A stretch of DNA of 5,250 nt from Lachnospiraceae bacterium UBA7480. GTDB taxonomy: Bacteria; Bacillota; Clostridia; Lachnospirales; Lachnospiraceae. This document shows, in pieces, positions 1 through 5,250 of this stretch. The position numbers and the translations under genes were made by a program. The notes under the pieces are model-generated. The model saw nothing but the letters and a program-made list of their open reading frames with translations. It was not told the origin of the DNA and ran no database searches. The stretch covers positions 24,336 to 29,585 of the forward strand of contig DLOQ01000166.1 of the NCBI GenBank assembly GCA_002479655.1, read 5' to 3'. Position 1 is the first letter of the stretch. The number at the start of each line of letters is the position of its first letter.

Positions 1-71
1 CCATTCATGATTCCACCGCAGATCAGACAAATAATCAAACCAAAAACAATAAAATCCAGTCTTTTTTTCAT
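1..71 (-). CDS. 5' end of an unidentified membrane or exported protein (partial)
   Basis: Only the first 23 codons lie in the window; the gene runs off the left edge. The ATG at 71 is preceded by GGGAGG (83-88, 11 bases upstream), a good ribosome binding site. The visible peptide begins MKKRLDFIVFGL and continues with a hydrophobic run (about residues 7-20), which is typical of a signal peptide or a first membrane anchor. The start lies 49 bases after the stop of the DUF624 gene and I see no hairpin terminator between them, so cotranscription is likely. The family cannot be determined from so short a piece. In related clostridial loci this position often holds further membrane or carbohydrate-related proteins, but that is only context. 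Confidence 0.7.
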   Translation of the reverse strand, partial: MKKRLDFIVFGLIICLICGGIMN

Positions 72-120
72 CACTACATTTTCCTCCCACTAAATGCTTA
101 TTTAACTATCCTTGCAATTA

Positions 121-822
121 CTATATCTCCTGTGATATATCTTCGGACTCCTTTTCCTCATCGACGGCACTGTTAAGCGCTGCATTTTCATCCACTCCAA
201 GTTTTTTCATAATCTTTCGGTAAAGCTGCGCGGAGCAAAATGCGCAAAATCCAACTCCAAAGAAAACCTCAAGAATCAAAAGCACCGGGTACAAACAGCA
301 CAACACGAATGGCGCTGCGTTAATAATCAACAAACAGATAGATACCGGCAAATCAGAAATCGACAACAGAAAAGAATTCTTAATCGTATTTGTAACTGTA
401 TTCTCAAAATATGCATTTAAGGGGAACAAATGCATCAATGCCAGCAAACAAACAAATATTAAAAGCAGTAAAATCACATCAACCGCAATCGGAATATTCA
501 AGGAGAATCCCAGCACCTTTTCGTCAAACAATACCAGAATCAGCAGCCCACCTAAAACCAAAAAGGCATCCAAAACAATAACCCCTAAAATGATCCCTTT
601 TTTCATATTCTCCCTATAGGCTTTCCAAAAAAGCCTTGTCAAATGGGCATCCTCATGTAAAATCATTTTCCTGCAGCAATACAAACCGGCGCTTACGGAC
701 GCACCAATCGTTATGATCGGTATACAGCCAATGATCATCAATACACTTAGCCAAAACAAGTCAACTATACGGCCCAAAAAAAGCAGTAATCCGCCATCGG
801 GATCAAAAAAAAAGGAACGCAT
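121..822 (-). CDS. DUF624 family (YesL-like) integral membrane protein
   Basis: This 233-residue protein matches the DUF624/YesL family, whose members accompany carbohydrate ABC transporter genes in Firmicutes but have no proven biochemical role. The family signature is visible at the N-terminus: a hydrophobic stretch with DLFWLSVL (21-28), then the conserved turn CIPIITIGAS (33-42), followed by a Tyr/Arg-containing segment and an acidic site near residues 57-60. I count about five membrane segments (roughly 14-36, 76-98, 110-131, 156-177, 179-198), and a charged cytoplasmic-looking tail (206-233) rich in Glu and Asp. The ATG at 822 has AAGGAG eight bases upstream. It starts 29 bases after the upstream membrane-protein gene, which suggests one transcript from the promoter at 1627-1655. 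A link to sugar uptake or its regulation is inferred only from neighbours. Confidence 0.85.
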   Translation of the reverse strand: MRSFFFDPDGGLLLFLGRIVDLFWLSVLMIIGCIPIITIGASVSAGLYCCRKMILHEDAHLTRLFWKAYRENMKKGIILGVIVLDAFLVLGGLLILVLFDEKVLGFSLNIPIAVDVILLLLIFVCLLALMHLFPLNAYFENTVTNTIKNSFLLSISDLPVSICLLIINAAPFVLCCLYPVLLILEVFFGVGFCAFCSAQLYRKIMKKLGVDENAALNSAVDEEKESEDISQEI

Positions 823-851
823 TCAGATATCTCCTTAAACTTTAATTTTTC

Positions 852-1529
852 TTATATTTCATATAAAAATGACATAAACAAATATAAATACTCCATGTGG
901 CTGCTGTTTGATAAAGGAATCATAACTGGTCGGTCCGTCTCGTCAAATAACCCTATCTCATACGCCTTATCTTCAGGTTTCAGATAAAAACCAATACTTA
1001 AATCTTCACCTGATGAGGCACAATGATATGTATAAAGCCTGTCCTTCACAGCCTCGTAAACATCTTCATTCAAAAAATCACGTAAATCGACAATAAAGTA
1101 TTCTTCCTTTTCAAAATAAGCAACATCACTCTCCGGCAGAATAATTGCCTCCAGCAAACCATCCTCCGAATAAGAACCGAATTTCTGAATCGCTGCAATC
1201 GAAGTATAATCAAACTGATCCTCTTTAAAAACATTGCCTGTATCCCAAATAAGATTATATTGTCCCGTATCAATACCGGCATATTCTGCAAACTCATCCA
1301 TCAGTCCCTGATACATATACTGCTCCGAATTATTTAAAACCATTACATATAAAAGAGTTTCCCTGCTTCCTCTGACAAGATCACGGATCAAAATCGCCAC
1401 AAAAAAAAGGATAATACACAAAACAACAACATGCCACTTATAATATGTTAGAAAATATTTTTTCTTTTGTTCCGGTGTCATATCTTTCCATTTTTTATTT
1501 TGCTCTCTAATCTCATCCTTCAGTGCCAT
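852..1529 (-). CDS. Single-pass membrane protein with extracytoplasmic domain, unknown function
   Basis: I chose the ATG at 1529 (225 residues, MALKDEIREQ). It has AAAGGA eight bases upstream, whereas the longer in-frame ATG at 1628 has no ribosome binding site and falls inside the -10 box of a promoter. The protein has a charged N-terminus (1-30, many Lys and Glu, including MTPEQKKKYF), one hydrophobic helix (about 33-49), and an outside domain of about 170 residues. That domain alternates predicted strands and helices. The stretch EAIILPESDVAYFEKEEYFI (127-146), followed by VDLRDFL, resembles the part of solute-binding proteins where a strand is followed by a loop and a 'position of the protein chain along the ligand cleft' segment, so a small binding-protein-like lobe is possible. 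I do not recognise a named family with certainty. It heads the second operon, upstream of the DUF624 gene. Confidence 0.75.
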   Translation of the reverse strand: MALKDEIREQNKKWKDMTPEQKKKYFLTYYKWHVVVLCIILFFVAILIRDLVRGSRETLLYVMVLNNSEQYMYQGLMDEFAEYAGIDTGQYNLIWDTGNVFKEDQFDYTSIAAIQKFGSYSEDGLLEAIILPESDVAYFEKEEYFIVDLRDFLNEDVYEAVKDRLYTYHCASSGEDLSIGFYLKPEDKAYEIGLFDETDRPVMIPLSNSSHMEYLYLFMSFLYEI

Positions 1530-1537
1530 GCTGCCAT

Positions 1538-1543
1538 TCCTTT
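1538..1543 (-). promoter_or_regulatory. Ribosome binding site deciding the start at 1529
   Basis: AAAGGA reads on the minus strand eight bases before the ATG at 1529. The in-frame ATG 99 bases further upstream has no comparable purine-rich site, so this element supports the shorter 225-residue protein. Confidence 0.7.
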
Positions 1544-1626
1544 GATTTTCAATTTTAAAGCTTTTACAAACACGCTGTTTTTGCAGCCAATACAATTTGA
1601 AACACTCAGCCGTTTTTATTGTATCC

Positions 1627-1655
1627 ATTATACTTTATATCATGTTCTTTTTCAA
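1627..1655 (-). promoter_or_regulatory. Near-consensus vegetative promoter for the left operon
   Basis: On the minus strand TTGAAA (1655-1650) and a perfect TATAAT (1632-1627) are separated by exactly 17 bases, which fits the main vegetative sigma factor. Transcription would start near 1620, leaving a leader of about 90 bases before the ATG at 1529. The promoter lies only 16 bases beyond the transporter terminator, so the membrane-protein genes appear to have their own expression and need not depend on the sugar transporter promoter. The leader contains a small GCTG-CAAAAA-CAGC hairpin, too weak to call a riboswitch. Confidence 0.8.
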
Positions 1656-1671
1656 GCATGACGCAAATGCA

Positions 1672-1701
1672 AAAGACCTGATTAAATTCAATCAGGTCTT
1701 T
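1672..1701 (-). terminator. Intrinsic terminator after the sugar transporter operon
   Basis: A perfect 12-bp inverted repeat (AAAGACCTGATT at 1672-1683 and its complement at 1690-1701) encloses a 6-base loop. It begins 45 bases after the stop of the last permease gene. On the minus strand the right arm ends in TCTTTT and then GCATTTGC, so the U tract is short. On the plus strand the tail (CTTTTTATTTATTTT) is stronger, but no plus-strand gene is seen to its left that would need it. It most likely ends the transporter transcript, perhaps in both directions. Confidence 0.8.
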
Positions 1702-1746
1702 CTTTTTATTTATTTTATTGCCTAACTTAATAATATCACCTTTTCT

Positions 1747-2628
1747 TTAACCTTTAACAGAACCCGCTGCAATACCGCCTACAATATATTTCGACAAAAT
1801 CAGGTAGATGACAACGACAGGTAAAATGGAAAATGCTATCATAACATATACCTGCCCCATATCAAACTTAAGATAATCTGCCGAACGCAGCTGAGCAATC
1901 AGGATAGGAAGTGTTTTCTTATTATCAGCCTTTAAAATCAGCGCCGGAGTAAAGTAATTATTCCAGCTGCTTACAAATGTAAAGATTGCCTGCACTGCAA
2001 TCGCCGGTTTTACAATCGGCATAACAATCGTATTATACGTACGAAGCTCTCCCGAACCATCAATACGTGCTGCCTCCACTATTTCAAGCGGCAATGCACT
2101 GTCCAGATACTGCTTCATATAGAAGAATGTAGCAGGCGCTGCAATCGCTGGGATAATCAGCGGCAACATCGAGTCTTTATCCAAATGGATCACTCTCAGT
2201 AATTCCAAGAAACCAAGCGCTGTAACCTGTGTCGGGATCATCATGACCGCAAGAATAAACGTTGCAATAAATTTACGTCCCGCAAAACGATAAACATGAA
2301 TCGCATATGCCGTCATTGCCGAAAAATATGTACAAAGCGCAGCGCTACAGATGGAAATAATCAAGCTGTTAGCAAGACCGTTCCAGATCGGAAGTGAGCC
2401 ATGTACCAGAGTCGACCAGTTCTTTAACAGATAACCGCCGGGCAACGGACTAAATCCACCTTGAATCGCAGAACTAGATCTCGTCGCATTGATGATCAAT
2501 ACATAAAACCAGAACAGACATAAAAATGTCAGAAGTGACAGCACTACATAGGCAACTGCCCTACGTCTATGGATCGAATTTTTATTTTCACCTTTTACGT
2601 TATAATCAATATGTATATTTTGTGCCAT
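1747..2628 (-). CDS. Carbohydrate ABC transporter permease, MalG/LacG type
   Basis: This 293-residue inner-membrane subunit should form, with the permease encoded just upstream, the channel of a CUT1-type sugar importer. The key mark is the coupling loop that contacts the ATPase: EAARIDGSGE at 185-194 followed by MPIVKP at 203-208, the classical EAA motif. About six membrane segments are visible (near 24-46, 84-108, 118-140, 153-170, 208-224, 259-281), and the C-terminus GGIAAGSVKG is the usual ending of MalG-like permeases. Length is normal for the family. Its AGGAGGGG ribosome binding site overlaps the stop region of the previous gene and the gap is only 14 bases, which points to translational coupling. 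The cytoplasmic-looking N-terminal tail (1-22) is polar. The substrate cannot be told from this subunit; an oligosaccharide is most likely. Confidence 0.95.
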   Translation of the reverse strand: MAQNIHIDYNVKGENKNSIHRRRAVAYVVLSLLTFLCLFWFYVLIINATRSSSAIQGGFSPLPGGYLLKNWSTLVHGSLPIWNGLANSLIISICSAALCTYFSAMTAYAIHVYRFAGRKFIATFILAVMMIPTQVTALGFLELLRVIHLDKDSMLPLIIPAIAAPATFFYMKQYLDSALPLEIVEAARIDGSGELRTYNTIVMPIVKPAIAVQAIFTFVSSWNNYFTPALILKADNKKTLPILIAQLRSADYLKFDMGQVYVMIAFSILPVVVIYLILSKYIVGGIAAGSVKG

Positions 2629-2642
2629 GTGTCAACCCCTCC

Positions 2643-3557
2643 TTAATCATCTTCCAGCTTAAAATCCGACAGTTTGAATACTATAATACTCAAAATACCT
2701 GTCAAAACAAAGAGAAATACAGAAAGTGCACCACCCGCGCCAAGATTCCTACTAAACAAGTGCTTATTCAAATACATAATCAGTGTCATTGTCGTGTTCG
2801 CGGGATCACCGGTACCATTCGTAAAGATCTGCGGCACATCGAACATCTGCAAGCCACCGATCAGCGATGTAATCATAACATAAATCAAAATCGGTTTTAA
2901 CAGCGGCAGCGTAACCCTAAAGAATTTCTGACGGCTGTTTGCACCATCCACCTCCGCTGCTTCATAAAGAGAAGTATCAATACCCATCATACCTGCCATC
3001 AACAGAATCGTCGTATTACCAAACCACATCAGGAAATTGATCAAAGCAATCAATCCTCTGGCAGAACCCGTATTGGACATAAACTGATACGGCTGACTTA
3101 AGATACCAAGATCCATCAGTATGGAGTTGATCGGACCACCACCGGAAAACAATGTAAAGAATAACATTGAAAATGCCGATGCCATAATCAGATTCGGCAA
3201 ATAAATAACTGTTTTAAAGAAACCGGCAGCTTTTAATCGCAGACGGTTATCTGAAAACCATGCGCCTAACAGCAGGGAAACCAGTATCTGCGGTACGAAA
3301 CCCATCACCCACATAATCATGGTATTACCAAAGTACTTCCAAATTTTAGGTTTTGCAAACAAATCCCCGAAATTTTTTAAACCGACAAAATTCGGTCCAA
3401 TCTGTGTTAAGCCGGCACGATAATTTTCAAAAAAACTGTTATATATCGTATTCAACAGTGGAATCAGCTGAAATACAGAATATACAACAATAAAAGGAAT
3501 TAAAAAAATGTATCCCCATTTATTAAAAGCTGAAACTTTGCTTTTTTTCGATTTCAT
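2643..3557 (-). CDS. Carbohydrate ABC transporter permease, MalF/LacF type
   Basis: This is the first permease subunit of the CUT1 sugar importer, 304 residues from the ATG at 3557. A longer reading from a TTG at 3575 is less likely because GGAGG (3565-3569) sits seven bases before the ATG and would lie inside the longer protein. The short cytoplasmic N-terminus (MKSKKSKVSAFNKWG) leads to a first membrane segment (16-35), followed by a periplasm-side loop with the family pattern FVGLKNFGDLF (57-67). More membrane segments lie near 77-99, 115-136, 168-191, 223-240 and 277-297. The EAA coupling loop is clear: EAAEVDGANS at 199-208, then TLPLLKP at 216-222. It is followed after 14 bases by the MalG-like partner. 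About 200 bases separate it from the binding-protein gene, with a stem-loop in that gap. Confidence 0.95.
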   Translation of the reverse strand: MKSKKSKVSAFNKWGYIFLIPFIVVYSVFQLIPLLNTIYNSFFENYRAGLTQIGPNFVGLKNFGDLFAKPKIWKYFGNTMIMWVMGFVPQILVSLLLGAWFSDNRLRLKAAGFFKTVIYLPNLIMASAFSMLFFTLFSGGGPINSILMDLGILSQPYQFMSNTGSARGLIALINFLMWFGNTTILLMAGMMGIDTSLYEAAEVDGANSRQKFFRVTLPLLKPILIYVMITSLIGGLQMFDVPQIFTNGTGDPANTTMTLIMYLNKHLFSRNLGAGGALSVFLFVLTGILSIIVFKLSDFKLEDD

Positions 3558-3564
3558 ACTTTTA

Positions 3565-3569
3565 CCTCC
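3565..3569 (-). promoter_or_regulatory. Ribosome binding site deciding the start at 3557
   Basis: GGAGG on the minus strand lies seven bases before the ATG at 3557. The alternative TTG start at 3575 would place this site inside the coding sequence and has no such site of its own. Confidence 0.8.
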
Positions 3570-3683
3570 ATGCAAGAATTTGCTACAAGCCCATTACATA
3601 TTTCATATCTTCTCGTCAAATATATGTATTTCAAGCCATTCTTTATCAAACGATTATATTACATGAAAATTTGTTTAAGAATA

Positions 3684-3712
3684 GTGCCACTCCACCATCA
3701 GTGAAGTGGCAC
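3684..3712 (-). terminator. Stem-loop between binding-protein and permease genes (partial terminator or mRNA stabiliser)
   Basis: GTGCCACTTCAC and GTGGAGTGGCAC (minus strand) form a 12-bp stem with one G-U pair and a 5-base loop. It starts 43 bases after the stop of the binding-protein gene. The following bases (TATTCTTAAAC) are not a strong U tract, so complete termination is doubtful. Hairpins in this position are known in binding-protein-dependent transporter operons, where they raise binding-protein mRNA over permease mRNA by partial termination or by blocking 3' exonucleases; that role is inferred here. The rest of the gap (3576-3683) is AT-rich, with a TATAAT at about 3655-3660 but no convincing -35 box. 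Confidence 0.65.
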
Positions 3713-3755
3713 CTCTTTAAACCACCACATCAACTGTAGCTGTAACTTCTAAAAC

Positions 3756-5174
3756 TTATTTATAGAAGCCCTTAGCCCAGTCATCAGACCACAAACCATA
3801 TGTGGTTGTGCATCCAGTATCATACAGAGCCTTTGCATCATTTGCCCATTTCTCAATGTTGGCATCGATATTGATCTTACCATCAACAACCCAAGCAGAT
3901 GTTACGTTGTTAGAATATACACGGTAAGTATCATTTACAGTAGCTACCATGTTATAACCAGCTTCGTTCATCTTTGCTGCTGTTTCAGAGAATGTAGCCC
4001 AATCAGCTACTGCTTTCTGAACTTCATCCGGATCGTCAGATCCAAGAACCTCTTTAGCGATCTCTCTGTTATAGAATAAAACGCAAGGACATCCCTGCCA
4101 TGAAACACCCTTCAGATCACCGTTAGAGTTTGTAACAACATCCTTGGTGTACTGATACTGATCAGCATACTCGCTTGCTTCAATACCAAGTTCGCTTACC
4201 GGAAGAGAGAAATCAGAGTTTACATACTTCAATGCGTAGTCAGCCTCAACAAGGAAAAGGTCTACCTTATCATCTGCAGCTGCACTGGACTGATTAAGAA
4301 GAGTCTCATCAAGATTCTGCTGATATGCATTATCTGTACTCGGCGTAATGTTCCATACAACATCTACTGTTGCACCATCCAGCGTAATCGTACCATGAGT
4401 TGCATCAACCTCTGTGTACTTGGAATAATGATCTGTGATACATGACTTGAACTCTTCATTCCAGCAGTAGATATTAAGAACCTTGCCGCCTGTAGAAGAC
4501 TCATACTCATATGTTTCGCTGGTAGCAACCGCGCTGCCTGAAGCCAATTCAGGATACTTTGTTTCAACCTTGCTTGTGAACTCAGCAATTGCCTCATCAT
4601 AGGTGTAATTGCCTTCAAAGTAGTTCTTCATAGCGTTCTGGAATTCTTCATTACATCCCTGATCCCAATTGGAAAGATAATCCAGGCTGATGTTCTCAGC
4701 GCCTTCGCAGTACATCGGCAGAGGATTCTGACCGCCAAGGATCTTTGATGTGTAATCAGATGCTGCCATCTCTTCCATAGCAGGTTTGTTGTTTACAAAG
4801 TCATCATCATCAATAACGATCTGCTTCATAACTTCAGGGTTCATCGTCATCTCTCTCATGATGTCAGCTACTACGTCAGCGTTATCTGTTCCGTTAGCTG
4901 CGCAGATCCATGTACCGCCCCAGAATGTTGATTCAGGTCCAACAGTTGCACCCCAGCCACCGTCGATACCAACAGAGCCTTCTTCATCACAATGCATGGA
5001 GAAGTTTACAAACCATGCCGGTCCAAAGTAGCAGAATACCGGACGAATTGCATTCGTAGCAGCAGATGTACCTGCATCTGTTCCTGCTGCCGGTGCATCA
5101 GTGCCGCCGCAGGCAGCCAAGGAACCAGCAACCATGATCATTGCCATCGTAAGAGCCAAAAGTCTCTTTTTCAT
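3756..5174 (-). CDS. Circularly permuted extracellular solute-binding lipoprotein (sugar ABC transporter)
   Basis: This 472-residue protein is the substrate receptor for the permeases encoded after it. A signal peptide (1-21) ends in the lipobox LAAC, with Cys22 as the lipid anchor, then a Gly/Ala/Thr-rich linker (23-43). The order of the mature part is unusual. Residues 44-210 match what is normally the C-terminal part of the COG1653-type family: the FGPAWF hinge strand (50-55), FWGGTWICAANGTDN (84-98), FVNNKP (126-131), LGGQNP (146-151), the terminal helices and the closing KYPEL (206-210). After a linker (211-230), residues 231-472 match the normal N-terminal part: first strand KVLNIYCWNEEF, the VDLFLVEADYALKYV segment (304-318), LKGVSWQ (354-360), YNREIAKEVLG (368-378) and LWSDDWAKGFYK at the end. 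The combined length of about 407 equals a normal binding protein. The ATG at 5174 has GGGAGG (5185-5190) ten bases upstream. The ligand is unknown. Confidence 0.9.
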   Translation of the reverse strand: MKKRLLALTMAMIMVAGSLAACGGTDAPAAGTDAGTSAATNAIRPVFCYFGPAWFVNFSMHCDEEGSVGIDGGWGATVGPESTFWGGTWICAANGTDNADVVADIMREMTMNPEVMKQIVIDDDDFVNNKPAMEEMAASDYTSKILGGQNPLPMYCEGAENISLDYLSNWDQGCNEEFQNAMKNYFEGNYTYDEAIAEFTSKVETKYPELASGSAVATSETYEYESSTGGKVLNIYCWNEEFKSCITDHYSKYTEVDATHGTITLDGATVDVVWNITPSTDNAYQQNLDETLLNQSSAAADDKVDLFLVEADYALKYVNSDFSLPVSELGIEASEYADQYQYTKDVVTNSNGDLKGVSWQGCPCVLFYNREIAKEVLGSDDPDEVQKAVADWATFSETAAKMNEAGYNMVATVNDTYRVYSNNVTSAWVVDGKINIDANIEKWANDAKALYDTGCTTTYGLWSDDWAKGFYK

Positions 5175-5250
5175 GTTACATATACCTCCCTAAAAATTTA
5201 TTATTGCGAATGGCATAAACCACTCGTTGATACCAAGTCTACCACAGCTT

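Noticed and set aside
1530..1628. N-terminal extension of the 225-residue membrane protein (start at 1628)
   Set aside because: The ATG at 1628 overlaps the -10 box of the promoter and has no ribosome binding site, while the ATG at 1529 has AAAGGA at eight bases.
2526..2900. Plus-strand open frames over the permease genes
   Set aside because: They lie antisense to well-supported permease genes, lack ribosome binding sites and show no protein-family character.
3558..3575. TTG start giving six extra residues on the MalF-like permease
   Set aside because: The extension would contain the GGAGG ribosome binding site of the ATG at 3557.
3600..3680. Promoter for the permease genes (TATAAT near 3655, TTGACG further down)
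   Set aside because: The TATAAT has only a poor -35 at 16-17 bases, and the TTGACG has a weak -10 at a 15-base spacing; neither is convincing.
4786..5031. Plus-strand open frame over the binding-protein gene
   Set aside because: It is antisense to a clearly recognisable coding sequence and its translation has no family features.
5190..5249. Possible C-terminus of an upstream minus-strand gene ending in a TAG at 5192-5190
   Set aside because: Only 19 codons are visible, two frames are open for much of this stretch, and nothing recognisable is encoded, so it cannot be supported.
5175..5250. Promoter or catabolite-control operator upstream of the binding-protein gene
   Set aside because: An AATAAT is present but no -35 box lies at proper spacing, and no cre-like palindrome is visible; the promoter is probably beyond the right edge.

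Overview
The window looks like chromosomal DNA from a low-to-mid GC Gram-positive anaerobe, most likely a gut clostridium of the Lachnospiraceae type. This rests on the gene families, the strong GGAGG ribosome binding sites, the lipoprotein signal of the binding protein, and the pairing of a sugar ABC transporter with a DUF624 (YesL-like) membrane protein. It is an inference from style, not a proven assignment. Every gene reads on the minus strand, so transcription runs from the right edge to the left edge.

Right part (5174 to 1747): a carbohydrate ABC importer of the CUT1 type. It encodes a lipid-anchored solute-binding protein (5174-3756), then a MalF-like permease (3557-2643) and a MalG-like permease (2628-1747). 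A 12-bp stem-loop lies between the binding protein and the permeases, and an intrinsic terminator lies after the last permease. No ATPase is encoded here.

Left part (about 1655 to 1): a second transcription unit with its own near-consensus promoter just past the terminator. It encodes a 225-residue single-pass membrane protein of unknown function, a DUF624 family protein, and the first 23 codons of a further membrane or exported protein cut by the left edge.

The main discovery is in the binding protein. Its two halves are in the wrong order: the segment that normally forms the C-terminal part of the family (ending in the usual KYPEL-type tail) follows the lipobox directly. The normal N-terminal part (starting at the first beta strand, KVLNIYCW) comes after it through a Ser/Thr/Ala-rich linker, and the protein stops at the hinge where the other half should begin. 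This is a circular permutation with an intact frame, intact signal peptide and breaks at sensible structural boundaries. A tandem duplication followed by trimming is a reasonable origin; an assembly error is the main alternative to exclude.
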